Origin: Chryseobacterium pennae
Lineage (GTDB): Bacteria > Bacteroidota > Bacteroidia > Flavobacteriales > Weeksellaceae
Reading direction: 5' to 3'
Assembly (NCBI RefSeq): GCF_003385515.1
Contig: NZ_QNVT01000025.1
Coordinates: forward strand, 33,849-97,848
DNA: 64,000 nt
The notes under the pieces: generated by a model
What the model was told of the DNA's origin: nothing
Seen by the model: only the letters and a program-made list of their open reading frames with translations
Database searches by the model: none
Program-made: the position numbers and the translations under genes
Part shown: positions 33,728-42,610 of the stretch, in pieces
Layout: every line of letters starts with the position of its first letter
How positions within the stretch are numbered: position 1 is the stretch's first letter

Positions 33728-35065
33728 TTATTCTTTCACCTCGAAAAGTAGTCTCTCCCCAAATTTCTCCTCGGCAATTTTTCCATTATCATAAACCAAC
33801 TGTCCATTGACAAAAGTATGGGTAACTTTAGAATGAAAATTCATTCCTTCAAGTGGGCTCCAACCGCATTTGTATAATAAATTCTCTTTAGAAACTGTCC
33901 AGTCTGCATTTAAGTCAACCAAAACAAGATCCGCTTTATAATCTTCTTTCACAAAACCTCTCTTTTCCACTTTGAAAAGAATAGCCGGATTATGGCTCAT
34001 TTTTTCTACAATTTTCTCAAGAGAGATTTTACCATTTTTATAGTTTTCCAGCATGACAACCAATGAATGTTGAACTAATGGTGCTCCGGAAGGACATTTT
34101 GTATATACATTATTCTTTTCCTCAGCAGTATGAGGGGCATGATCCGTTGCAATCACATCAATTCTGTCATCCAATAATGCTTCCCAAAGGGCATCTTTAT
34201 CTTTTTGTGTTTTTACAGCCGGATTCCATTTAATAAGACCTCCTTTTGTATTATAATCTTCATTTGTAAAAGTAAGATGGTGAACACATACCTCAGCCGT
34301 AATCTTTTTATCTTTTAATGGAATATCATTTCTGAATAATTCCATTTCTTTAGCTGTTGAAAGGTGGAAAACATGTAGTCTTGCTCCGGTTTTCTTTGCC
34401 AGTTCAATAGCTTTGGATGAAGATTTATAACATGCTTCTTCACTTCTGATCAGATGATGAAACTTTACAGGGATATCTTCACCATATTCATCCATATACT
34501 TTTGGGTGTTGGCTCTGATAGTGGCTTCATCTTCGCAATGAACTGCAATCAGCATTTTTGTATTGCTGAAGATGTTTTCCAGGGTCTCCGGATTATCAAC
34601 CAACATATTTCCTGTAGATGACCCTAAGAACAGTTTAATTCCCGGAACATTTCTGGGATTTGTTTTTAAAACTTCTTCAAGATTATCATTCGTTCCTCCC
34701 ATCATGAAACCATAGTTGGCATAAGCTTTCTGAGAAGCAATTTCATATTTATCCGCTAATAATTCCTGAGTAACAGCATTAGGAACAGTATTAGGCTGAT
34801 CAATAAAACTGGTCACTCCACCGGCAATCGCTGATTTTGATTCTGTTTCAATATCTCCTTTATGGGTAAGACCCGGGTCACGAAAATGAACCTGATCATC
34901 AATAACTCCCGGAAGAAGGTATTTTCCGGTACCGTCAATCATCAGATCGGCATCTTCAGAAATACCGGAAGCTATTTTAGAAATTAAATCATTTTCTATT
35001 AAGATATCGCTTTCAAAGATTTTTCCTTCATTAACGATATTTACATTTTTGATTAAAGTCTTCAT
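33728..35065 (-). CDS. pyrC: dihydroorotase
   Basis: A 445-aa class I dihydroorotase that closes carbamoyl-aspartate to dihydroorotate in pyrimidine synthesis. Visible features are VHFRDPG near residue 59, a Lys in GIKLFLGSSTGN, VHCEDEA, the FHLSTAKEM segment, and the metal and catalytic ATDHAPH motif. The first metal-site His of the usual HxHFREPG motif is Gln here (DDQVHFRDPG). I recall the same substitution in other Bacteroidota dihydroorotases, so it is probably active and lineage-specific. An allantoinase-like role is less likely given the match to the DHOase core. Confidence 0.88.
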   Translation of the reverse strand: MKTLIKNVNIVNEGKIFESDILIENDLISKIASGISEDADLMIDGTGKYLLPGVIDDQVHFRDPGLTHKGDIETESKSAIAGGVTSFIDQPNTVPNAVTQELLADKYEIASQKAYANYGFMMGGTNDNLEEVLKTNPRNVPGIKLFLGSSTGNMLVDNPETLENIFSNTKMLIAVHCEDEATIRANTQKYMDEYGEDIPVKFHHLIRSEEACYKSSSKAIELAKKTGARLHVFHLSTAKEMELFRNDIPLKDKKITAEVCVHHLTFTNEDYNTKGGLIKWNPAVKTQKDKDALWEALLDDRIDVIATDHAPHTAEEKNNVYTKCPSGAPLVQHSLVVMLENYKNGKISLEKIVEKMSHNPAILFKVEKRGFVKEDYKADLVLVDLNADWTVSKENLLYKCGWSPLEGMNFHSKVTHTFVNGQLVYDNGKIAEEKFGERLLFEVKE

Positions 35066-35246
35066 TTTACTTTTAGAAATTAGATTAGAAATTTAAAGAT
35101 AGAAAAAGCTTGAATTATCAATTAAAACCAATTACTCAGTATAATTATGAACTGATAACATCTTACTTCTAACTTCTTTAAAAAGCAAAATTAAGGTTTA
35201 TGAATGAATTTTAAGATCACTCATAATAAATCAATTTCTAAATATT

Positions 35247-35254
35247 TACATTTG
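35247..35254 (+). promoter_or_regulatory. -7 box of the flippase gene
   Basis: TACATTTG is a full TAnnTTTG match 16 bases before the TTG start codon, which supports that start. Confidence 0.45.
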
Positions 35255-35270
35255 CATAAAATTTTTCGAA

Positions 35271-36698
35271 TTGTATAAGAAATTATTAGGGCAAACAATT
35301 ATTTATGGAGTGGGAGCCATTGCGCCAAGAATTATTTTATTTATTCTTAATCCACTTTTGATCTATAAAATTCCCAATGAAGGTTTTGCGATTTTCACAC
35401 AGCTTTATGCCTGGATTTCATTTGTCAACATTATCCTTTCATTCGGTTTTGAAACTGCCTATTTCCGATTCTCTGCGGAAGACGATAACGAGAAAAAAAC
35501 CTTCAATACTTCATTCTGGTTTTTATTTTCTACCTCTACCCTTTTCCTTGCATTATGCTACTTATTCAATCAGCCTATTGCCGATTATTTGGGGTATCAC
35601 AACAATCCTGAATATATTAAATGGTTTGCATTAATTGCATTTTTCGATAATTTATTGGTGATTCCGTTTGCATGGCTCCGTTTTCATAATAAGCCTATCA
35701 AATATTCAGCAGTAAGAGTTTTCCAGTCTATATTTCAGGCAGTTTTTACAGCCGCTTTATTTTTCTGGATTCCGGAAAGTGTTTCGAAAAACTTTGGTTT
35801 AAATCAAAATGTAGATTATCCTTTCTTCAGTAATCTCGCAGGAAGTGCCTTAGGAGTTCTATTGCTACTTCCCATTATATTGAAAGTAAGATTCCAATTT
35901 GTAGCTTCCCTATTTAAACGTATGATTAAGTATTCATTTCCATTAATGCTTGCGGGTCTTGCTTTCATGGTAAATGAAAACTTTGACAAGTCAATTCAAA
36001 GAAGTCATATTTCAGATGAGCAAGCCGGTGCTTATGGAGGATGTTATAAACTGGCTGTCCTGATGACATTATTTGTTACCGCTTACCGAATGGGTATTGA
36101 ACCCTTCTTTTTTAAGCAAATGGATAAAGGTGATGCCAAAAAGACCTATGCTAAAGTAGCAGAATACTTTGCTTTCTTTGCATGTGCTGTAGCTCTGGGA
36201 ATCATTGCTAATATTTCCTGGCTAAAAAGTGTTTTCATACCCAATCAATCATATTGGATTGCTATAGACATTATCCCGATTATTGTTATCGCCAACCTTT
36301 GTTTCGGAATATACTATAACTTTTCCACATGGTATAAAGTAACAGACAGGACAAGTGTTGGAACTGCAATTTCATGGATTGGAGCAGGGATCAATATTGC
36401 TTTAAATTACTTAGCACTATCCTATTATCACAGTATGATGGGTTCTGCATGGGCAACATTCGGAGCATACACCATTATGATGATCATATCATATCTGCTG
36501 GGACAGAAATATTACCCGATCCCCTATAGAATGAAGAAAATATCTTTTTTCTTACTATTGCTTGGCGTTTTCAGTTTTATCATTGTAAAATATCTTAACT
36601 ATAATATTTTAACAAGTAATTTATTATTCTTAACCTTCCTTGGCATTTTGATCTATTCTGAGAAAAATATGATTATATCAAGAATCAGGAAGAATTAA
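35271..36698 (+). CDS. polysaccharide/lipopolysaccharide flippase (Wzx/MOP family)
   Basis: A 475-aa membrane protein with about 12-14 transmembrane helices, starting with KKLLGQTIIYGVGAIAPRI, typical of the polysaccharide biosynthesis branch of the MOP exporters. The start codon is TTG; no ATG lies between it and the conserved N terminus, and a full -7 box sits just upstream. It should move lipid-linked glycans across the inner membrane. The next gene encodes a sugar nucleotidyltransferase, consistent with surface polysaccharide synthesis. Confidence 0.87.
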   Translation: MYKKLLGQTIIYGVGAIAPRIILFILNPLLIYKIPNEGFAIFTQLYAWISFVNIILSFGFETAYFRFSAEDDNEKKTFNTSFWFLFSTSTLFLALCYLFNQPIADYLGYHNNPEYIKWFALIAFFDNLLVIPFAWLRFHNKPIKYSAVRVFQSIFQAVFTAALFFWIPESVSKNFGLNQNVDYPFFSNLAGSALGVLLLLPIILKVRFQFVASLFKRMIKYSFPLMLAGLAFMVNENFDKSIQRSHISDEQAGAYGGCYKLAVLMTLFVTAYRMGIEPFFFKQMDKGDAKKTYAKVAEYFAFFACAVALGIIANISWLKSVFIPNQSYWIAIDIIPIIVIANLCFGIYYNFSTWYKVTDRTSVGTAISWIGAGINIALNYLALSYYHSMMGSAWATFGAYTIMMIISYLLGQKYYPIPYRMKKISFFLLLLGVFSFIIVKYLNYNILTSNLLFLTFLGILIYSEKNMIISRIRKN

Positions 36699-36843
36699 AC
36701 TTTGGTCTCTCTTTTGATGACTATTAAGCCTAAAAAACAAACAGAATGGCTAAATATGATGATTATTATATTTCTAAAATGTTTTAATTACTATATTTAG
36801 CTAAAAATACCTACATTTAAACAAAAACATCGTTATATCATCT

Positions 36844-37860
36844 ATGAAAATTATTGTTCCTATGGCTGGACGTGGTTCCAGATTACGTCCACATACACTG
36901 ACAGTACCAAAACCGCTTATTCCTATTGCAGGAAAACCTATCGTACAGAGATTGGTAGAAGATATTGCTAAAGTTGCAGGAGAAAAAATTGAAGAAGTAG
37001 CTTTTATCATCGGAGACTTTGGTCCTGAGATCGAAAGATCACTTATTCAGATTGCCGAAAAACTGGGAGCAAAAGGAAGTTTATATTATCAAAATGATCC
37101 TCTTGGAACTGCTCATGCTATCAAATGTGCTGAACAGTCAATGACAGGAGACGTTGTAATTGCTTTCGCTGATACTCTTTTCCGTGCAGATTTCCAATTG
37201 GATAAAAACTCTGATGGGGTAATCTGGGTAAAAAGCGTAGATGATCCATCTGCATTCGGAGTGGTAAAGCTGGATAACTATGGATTCATTACTGATTTCG
37301 TTGAAAAACCTCAGACATTTGTTTCAGATCTTGCCATTATTGGAATCTATTATTTCAACAGTGCTGAAAAATTAATGGATGAGATCAACTACATCATGGA
37401 CAATGACATTAAAAATGGCGGAGAATATCAGTTGACGATGGCACTGGAAAACCTAAGAGCGAAAGGAGCTAAATTTACTTTAGGTAAAGTAAATGACTGG
37501 ATGGACTGTGGTAACAAAAATGCAACCGTAGAAACCAACAGTAAAATTCTTGAATACGAAAAAGAAGAAATGTCTCATTATCCGGCATCTGCTGTAATTG
37601 AAAACTCATTGATTATTCCGCCATGCTTTATTGGAGAGAATGTGAAAATTTCTAATTCTAAAGTTGGACCTGGAGTTTCATTAGGAAACAATACAGCTAT
37701 TGTTAACTCTAATATTGAGAACTCTCTTATCCAGGAAAACACAAAAATCAACCACGGGAACCTTTCCAATTCTATGATTGGGAATTCTGCTCAGTATTTC
37801 GGAGTGGCAAGAGAAATTTCACTCGGAGATTACTCTGTTTTAGATTTCCTGTCTAAATAA
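36844..37860 (+). CDS. sugar-phosphate nucleotidyltransferase with left-handed beta-helix
   Basis: A 338-aa enzyme. The N-terminal nucleotidyltransferase domain has the signature GRGSRLRPHTLTVPKPL at about residues 9-25 and later DPLGTAHAI, FADTLF and VEKP. The C-terminal part (about 245-338) shows hexapeptide-like repeats (ENVKISNSKVGPGVSLGNN). It makes an NDP-sugar from sugar-1-phosphate and NTP, like RfbA, GlmU-N or GalU relatives; which sugar and nucleotide cannot be told. It lies downstream of the flippase and upstream of an envelope gene run. Confidence 0.88.
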   Translation: MKIIVPMAGRGSRLRPHTLTVPKPLIPIAGKPIVQRLVEDIAKVAGEKIEEVAFIIGDFGPEIERSLIQIAEKLGAKGSLYYQNDPLGTAHAIKCAEQSMTGDVVIAFADTLFRADFQLDKNSDGVIWVKSVDDPSAFGVVKLDNYGFITDFVEKPQTFVSDLAIIGIYYFNSAEKLMDEINYIMDNDIKNGGEYQLTMALENLRAKGAKFTLGKVNDWMDCGNKNATVETNSKILEYEKEEMSHYPASAVIENSLIIPPCFIGENVKISNSKVGPGVSLGNNTAIVNSNIENSLIQENTKINHGNLSNSMIGNSAQYFGVAREISLGDYSVLDFLSK

Positions 37861-37897
37861 TTAAGATTAGTAATTATTTAATTTAAAATAAGATAAA

Positions 37898-37929
37898 CCA
37901 AACCACACAAAATGTTTTGTGTGGTTTGG
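37898..37929. terminator. long perfect hairpin after the nucleotidyltransferase gene
   Basis: CCAAACCACACAAAA and TTTTGTGTGGTTTGG form a perfect 15-bp stem with a 2-nt loop. It probably ends the upstream transcript. The right arm also contains the TTTG used as -33 element of the following promoter. Confidence 0.75.
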
Positions 37930-37953
37930 CGTTAATATTGCACCGTATTTTTT
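37925..37953 (+). promoter_or_regulatory. candidate promoter of the DUF4292-envC operon
   Basis: TTTG (37925-37928), a 17-base spacer and TATTTTTT (37946-37953) match the Bacteroidota consensus at all but the last base, 19 bases before the ATG. Confidence 0.4.
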
Positions 37954-37972
37954 AATTAAAAAAGATAAATAC

Positions 37973-38818
37973 ATGAAAAATTGGATCCCGTTTCTTTTAT
38001 TACTTCTTGCCTTATCTTCCTGTAAAACCCGTAATGCCGTAAAAAACACTACAGGCAATAGCAGGGACAGTATCCAAACAACAGAAGATAACAGAAACCC
38101 AAAAGATGTAAATCAACCGGTAAGAGATAAACTTACCTTTTATGAACATGTATTGATCCCACCAAAATTCGAGCAAATCAAAATAGACAGTAAAGTGCGG
38201 GTAGAAACCGGGAGTTTTATTCCTACATTAGATGCGACTATTTATATAGAAAATGATAAAAAGGTCTGGATGAACCTGAGAGCTCTTTTATTTAATGTCG
38301 CCAGAGGTATTGCAACCCCGGATGGAATAAAGGGCCAGGATAAGACCAGTAAAACCTACATTGATTCTGATTTCGACTATCTTAATAACCTGCTGAATGT
38401 TAACTTTATTGATTATAAAGCTTTGGAAAAAATCCTTTTGGGAAGAACTTTTGTAAAGATCAGCGATTCTCAATTTACTTTAGCCCAAAATGCACAAGGT
38501 TATAAAATGGTCTCCAATGTAAACCAGAAAATCGTAACCGATGAAAAAAGCAGAGAGTATAAAATTGCTTTGCAATATGACACCAATTACGATTTATTAA
38601 GTGTCAATTTAAAAGATGTTTTATCACCGGATGAGCTGGAAATATCATACAGTGACTGGAATGAATACAACGGAATACGCCTTCCGCAAAATGTTAAAAT
38701 AATTATAAAAGGTTCAAAATCTAGTCAAATTTTACTGGAAAATACGAAATTTGACTTTTCGAGGATGGAAACACCATATTCTGTACCATCCAGTTATAAG
38801 AAAATTGAGATTAAATGA
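37973..38818 (+). CDS. DUF4292 lipoprotein
   Basis: A 281-aa lipoprotein from MKNWIPF at 37973; an upstream in-frame ATG (37919) lies inside the terminator hairpin. The lipobox is ALSSC with Cys17. The remainder has the alternating strand pattern of LolA/LolB-like folds, as in DUF4292 proteins (VRVETGSFIPTLDATIYIENDKK...). Its stop overlaps the start of the EnvC-like gene by four bases, so the two act together; a role in envelope assembly is inferred. The function of DUF4292 is not established. Confidence 0.85.
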   Translation: MKNWIPFLLLLLALSSCKTRNAVKNTTGNSRDSIQTTEDNRNPKDVNQPVRDKLTFYEHVLIPPKFEQIKIDSKVRVETGSFIPTLDATIYIENDKKVWMNLRALLFNVARGIATPDGIKGQDKTSKTYIDSDFDYLNNLLNVNFIDYKALEKILLGRTFVKISDSQFTLAQNAQGYKMVSNVNQKIVTDEKSREYKIALQYDTNYDLLSVNLKDVLSPDELEISYSDWNEYNGIRLPQNVKIIIKGSKSSQILLENTKFDFSRMETPYSVPSSYKKIEIK

Positions 38819-40377
38819 TTAAAAAATTTAGCTTTTTAATAGGTGTTCTTATGTTTGGACTGCACCAGGGACAGCAGAAGAAAGAACAGCTGCAGAAGCA
38901 GAATGCCGAACTTAAAAAACAAATTGCACAAATAAATACAGATTTAGCTAAAACAAGAAGCGAATCTAAACTTTCCATAGCCTACCTTACCAATGTTAAT
39001 CAAAAGTTAGTATTAAGAGAAAAGGTCTACAATAACACTCAGAAAGAAAAGAGATTTATTGAAGATGACATCTATTTAAAGCAGCTTGAGATCAATCGTC
39101 AGAATAAGGAATTGGCCGTTCTGAGAAAGAATTATGCTGAAGTCTTGGTAAATGCTTATAAAAACAAAGGGGTACAGAATAAAGTAACCTTTATTCTTTC
39201 GTCTAAAAATCTGGGTGAAGGTATTCGAAGAGTACAATACCTAAAGCAATATTCTGATTACCAGGATAAAAAAGCGGCTGAAATCAGTGATGCAGCCAAT
39301 CAGATCAAAAAAACCATTACGCAAAGACAAAACTCTGTAAAAGAGAAACAAAACCTTCTGGTAAATCAACAGAAGGATTTAGCAACGATTAATGCGGAAA
39401 GAGCTCAAAAAGAGCAACTGGTAGCTGACTTTAAAAAGAACGAAGTAAAACTTACTGGTGAACTAAAGCAAAAACAAGTTCAGTCCAAAGCTCTTGAAGG
39501 ACAGATCAGAGCAATTATTGCAGAAGAGATCAGAATTGCAAAAGCGGAAGAAGAAGCCAGAAGAAAAGCGGAAGCGGAAAAAATACGTTTAGCAAAACTT
39601 GCTGCAGAAAGAGAAAAAGCAAGAATTGAAGCTGAGGCTAAAGCAAGAGCTGAAGCTTTGGAGAGAGAAAGAAAAATTGCTGAAGCTGAAGCTAAAAAAG
39701 CAGCAGAATTAGCTGCAAGAAGAGCTGAAGAAGAAAGAAAACGTAATGAAGAAGCTGCAAGAGCTGAAGCCAGCGCAAAAGATGAAGCAAGAAAAATAGC
39801 TGCTAAAAAAGCGTCTGATGAAGCAGCTGCCAAATCTAAAGAAGCCGCAGATAAACTCGCAGCAGCCAGAGCTGCAGAATTGGCCTTAGCCAAGAGAAAA
39901 GAAGAAGACAAAAAAGCAGCAGAATCTAAGGCTATGACAAGTTATGGAGTTACTACCTCCACAGGAAGTAGTTTTGCAGAAAGCAGAGGAAAATTAGGAT
40001 ATCCTACAGACAAAGCCGGACGAATTACCCACCGTTTCGGAAGACAGCCACACCCTGTATTCAAAAATATTACAGAAGAAAACAATGGTATCAAACTTTC
40101 TGTACCAGCGGGCACCCGTGCCAAATCTGTATATCCGGGATCTGTATCTTCAGTACTTGCTAACAATGATGGTACAAAAACTGTAATCATTAAACATGGA
40201 AGCTACTTTACTATTTATTCCAACTTAGGAAATGTAAATGTTTCCAAAGGACAACAGGTCTCCGCCGGAACCCCGGTAGGAACTGTAGCTCAGGATTTTG
40301 ACGGTGCTTACACCCTTGATTTCCAAGTATGGAACGGAAGTACACCGGTTGACCCACTAGGTTGGATTTCATATTAA
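38815..40377 (+). CDS. EnvC-like murein hydrolase activator (coiled coil plus degenerate LytM)
   Basis: A 520-aa exported protein with a signal peptide (about residues 1-19), a long coiled coil (about 20-255), an Ala/Glu/Lys-rich helical stretch (about 240-370) and a C-terminal M23/LytM domain (about 395-520). The zinc ligands are missing: the usual HxGxD start reads NNGIKL (423-428), the HxH motif reads YSNL, and the last His is Asp502 in LDFQVW. So it should not cut peptidoglycan itself but activate amidases, as EnvC does in E. coli. It overlaps the DUF4292 gene by four bases. Confidence 0.88.
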   Translation: MIKKFSFLIGVLMFGLHQGQQKKEQLQKQNAELKKQIAQINTDLAKTRSESKLSIAYLTNVNQKLVLREKVYNNTQKEKRFIEDDIYLKQLEINRQNKELAVLRKNYAEVLVNAYKNKGVQNKVTFILSSKNLGEGIRRVQYLKQYSDYQDKKAAEISDAANQIKKTITQRQNSVKEKQNLLVNQQKDLATINAERAQKEQLVADFKKNEVKLTGELKQKQVQSKALEGQIRAIIAEEIRIAKAEEEARRKAEAEKIRLAKLAAEREKARIEAEAKARAEALERERKIAEAEAKKAAELAARRAEEERKRNEEAARAEASAKDEARKIAAKKASDEAAAKSKEAADKLAAARAAELALAKRKEEDKKAAESKAMTSYGVTTSTGSSFAESRGKLGYPTDKAGRITHRFGRQPHPVFKNITEENNGIKLSVPAGTRAKSVYPGSVSSVLANNDGTKTVIIKHGSYFTIYSNLGNVNVSKGQQVSAGTPVGTVAQDFDGAYTLDFQVWNGSTPVDPLGWISY

Positions 40378-40408
40378 AAAAAGTGTAACTTTGCAAAAAT
40401 TTTAAGAG

Positions 40409-40621
40409 ATGAATACACTCACAATACTTGCCTTATCTTGGCAACACATCCTTATCGTAGCTATACTTTTAGTATTGCTTTTTGGAGGAAAGAAAATTCC
40501 GGAACTTATGAGAGGAGTAGGTTCAGGAATCAAGGAATTTAAAGATGCGGTGAAAGAAGAAGACAAACCAGGTTCTGAAAAAAAATCTTCTTCTACAGAT
40601 AATAATTCTTCAAGTAACTAA
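40409..40621 (+). CDS. tatA: TatA/E family twin-arginine translocase subunit
   Basis: A 70-aa protein with a short N-terminal membrane helix (about residues 12-24), the FGGKKIPELMRG hinge, an amphipathic helix (GIKEFKDAVKEE) and a charged Ser/Asn-rich tail. This is the standard TatA layout. It forms the pore of the Tat system with TatC, which is not in this window. It follows the EnvC-like gene after 31 bases. Confidence 0.93.
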   Translation: MNTLTILALSWQHILIVAILLVLLFGGKKIPELMRGVGSGIKEFKDAVKEEDKPGSEKKSSSTDNNSSSN

Positions 40622-40636
40622 AATTCCTTAGAATTA

Positions 40637-41251
40637 ATGAAATTTACTGAGACTGCATGGAAAGTCTTCAATCAATCTATTGAAGACTATCACGTGTCTG
40701 ATGACGTTAACGCTCTAATTAATAACCCGTTCGAAAAAGATAGTTTGGAACGGATTTTGTATGCAAAGAACTGGATTGATACCGTTCAATGGCATCTGGA
40801 AGATATAATTAGAGATGAAAATATTGATCCGGCTGAAGCTCTTCAACTGAAGAGAACAATAGACGCCTCCAATCAGAAAAGAACTGATCTGGTAGAATAT
40901 ATAGACAGCTGGTTCCTTAATAAGTTTGAAAATATAACTCCTAAACCTGAAGCAAAGATAAATACGGAAACTCCCGCTTGGGCAGTAGACAGATTATCTA
41001 TCCTTGCACTAAAGGTCTATCATATGTCATTAGAAGCCAATAGAGAATCTGCCTCTGAAGAACACAGGAACAACTGCCAGGCTAAACTGGATGTACTCCT
41101 TACTCAGAAGGAAGATTTGTCAACTTCTATAGACCAGTTGCTTGCTGATATTGAAAACGGTAATGTTAAGATGAAAGTATACAAACAAATGAAAATGTAT
41201 AACGATGAAAGTCTTAACCCAATCCTTTATCAAAAAGGGCAACAAAAATGA
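40637..41251 (+). CDS. DUF4254 domain protein
   Basis: A 204-aa soluble, mostly helical protein matching the DUF4254 family: TAWKVFNQSIEDYH at the start, ILYAKNWIDTVQWHLED, then RLSILALKVYHM. The function is unknown. In Bacteroidota it is found with lipopolysaccharide and envelope genes, and here it sits 15 bases after tatA and overlaps the following lipoprotein gene by four bases, so it belongs to the same transcription unit. Confidence 0.85.
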   Translation: MKFTETAWKVFNQSIEDYHVSDDVNALINNPFEKDSLERILYAKNWIDTVQWHLEDIIRDENIDPAEALQLKRTIDASNQKRTDLVEYIDSWFLNKFENITPKPEAKINTETPAWAVDRLSILALKVYHMSLEANRESASEEHRNNCQAKLDVLLTQKEDLSTSIDQLLADIENGNVKMKVYKQMKMYNDESLNPILYQKGQQK

Positions 41252-41700
41252 AAAGACTAGTTTTTTTTGGAGTACTAATACTATTAACATCTTCCTGCGC
41301 AACGGAAAAGCTTAACCTTTCTCCGCTGTCAAATAACTTTTATAGCGATACAAAAGGCTCTGATTCAGATAGAGGCTCTAAGAAGAGTTTTAATATCAAG
41401 GAAAACGTAAACGCTTCTGAGATTTCAAATATTATCTCAACTTTCCCTAAGTTTAAAAACAATGGGCTGAATGATGAGGTGGCAAGTTTGAAATACAGCC
41501 TTCAGAATTATCTATATGCTATTGATGCCAATAATTCATCAGGTAAAAGTAGGGCACTAAAAAGCTTCGAAAAATCATACAAGAAGATTCAAAAGCAAAG
41601 ACAAAGCCTTGACAAAGATGATGATGAAGTTCTCAACAGATATTTGGTCCGTTTAAAAACCAATATTTCTGTGATTGAAGATGCTTTACCAGGAAGTTAA
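41248..41700 (+). CDS. small lipoprotein of unknown function
   Basis: A 150-aa protein with a lipobox (LTSSC, Cys17). After a Ser/Asp-rich linker, the rest is helical and Lys-rich (KSRALKSFEKSYKKIQKQRQ). I do not recognise a family. Its ATG overlaps the DUF4254 stop by four bases, and ribA follows after 18 bases. Confidence 0.8.
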   Translation: MKRLVFFGVLILLTSSCATEKLNLSPLSNNFYSDTKGSDSDRGSKKSFNIKENVNASEISNIISTFPKFKNNGLNDEVASLKYSLQNYLYAIDANNSSGKSRALKSFEKSYKKIQKQRQSLDKDDDEVLNRYLVRLKTNISVIEDALPGS

Positions 41701-41718
41701 AAACTAATTGAATTATCA

Positions 41719-42315
41719 ATGATTAAAATTCAGGCGGAAGCCAATGTTCCTACAGAGCACGGCAATTTCCGAATGATCGCTTTCTCCGAAAATGAAAACG
41801 ACTGGATGCCTCACATGGCCATCATCGCAGACAATACAGATTTCTCAAAACCTGTGAATGTCCGTTTCCATTCAGAATGTATTACCGGAGAAGTCTTCCA
41901 TTCAAAAAAATGCGAATGCGGCCAGCAATTGGATGCAGCAATGAAATATATCCACGAAAACGGGGGAATTATTATATACCTTCGTCAGGAAGGTCGTAAT
42001 ATTGGCATCATCAATAAATTAAAAGCTTATTCATTACAGGAGAAAGGTCTTGATACAGTACAGGCCAATCTTGAACTTGGGCTTCCTGCAGATGACAGAA
42101 ACTTTGGTGTAGCCATTGAAATTCTTAATCTGTTGGATGTAAAAGACATCAACCTTTTGACCAATAATCCTGAAAAGGTAAAATATGTGGTAGAGAGTAA
42201 TGTTCATCTCAATTCAAGGATTCCATTACAAATTCCGGCCAACGAGATTAGTAAAGGCTATTTACAGACAAAAAAAGATTTCTTTGGACATCTGCTCGAT
42301 GACAATGATAACTAG
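41719..42315 (+). CDS. ribA: GTP cyclohydrolase II
   Basis: A 198-aa enzyme that opens GTP to 2,5-diamino-6-ribosylamino-4-pyrimidinone 5-phosphate, the first step of riboflavin synthesis. The zinc ligands C54, C65 and C67 are present (SEC...KKCECGQQ), along with the YLRQEGRNIG active-site loop at about 87-96 and the TNNPEK segment. It is the single-domain form without a DHBP synthase (RibB) fusion. It is the last gene of the tatA-DUF4254 run and is followed by a strong terminator. No FMN riboswitch is visible. Confidence 0.93.
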   Translation: MIKIQAEANVPTEHGNFRMIAFSENENDWMPHMAIIADNTDFSKPVNVRFHSECITGEVFHSKKCECGQQLDAAMKYIHENGGIIIYLRQEGRNIGIINKLKAYSLQEKGLDTVQANLELGLPADDRNFGVAIEILNLLDVKDINLLTNNPEKVKYVVESNVHLNSRIPLQIPANEISKGYLQTKKDFFGHLLDDNDN

Positions 42316-42322
42316 ATAAAAT

Positions 42323-42352
42323 AAAAGCTTCAGAACAAGTTCTGGAGCTTTT
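42323..42352 (+). terminator. terminator of ribA
   Basis: AAAAGCTTCAGAAC and GTTCTGGAGCTTTT form a 14-bp stem (one G-U) with a 2-nt loop and a T-run. Confidence 0.9.
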
Positions 42353-42545
42353 TTATTAGAGTATCATTCTGCAAAATATTTCAAAATAAATTCAGACTAA
42401 AAATAATCAGGATAAGCCTCATTATAAAGAATGGGAATAAATTATTGTGACATTCTATAAACACTGTCCTATTTCTCATTGTCACCCCATTATTCACCAT
42501 ACAAGACTGTGATCAATTCTGCCCTCTTTTATTTATATAAAAATC

Positions 42546-42577
42546 AAAAGCCCCGGAAGATAACTCCCGAAGCTTTT
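42546..42577 (-). terminator. terminator of the 184-aa lipoprotein gene
   Basis: AAAAGCCCCGGAAG and CTCCCGAAGCTTTT form an imperfect stem with T-rich flanks. The bases between this and the ribA terminator (about 190) show no gene. Confidence 0.65.
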
Positions 42578-42610
42578 TTAATTATAAAAAACTGAAAAGA
42601 TATTTCTTAA

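Noticed and set aside
39480..39911. A 143-codon Ala/Ser-rich frame on the minus strand
   Set aside because: It is the shadow of the Ala/Glu/Lys-rich helical repeat of the EnvC-like gene; composition and lack of any promoter or signal argue against a gene.
41719..42315. Possible FMN riboswitch upstream of ribA
   Set aside because: Only 18 bases separate ribA from the preceding gene, leaving no room for the aptamer.
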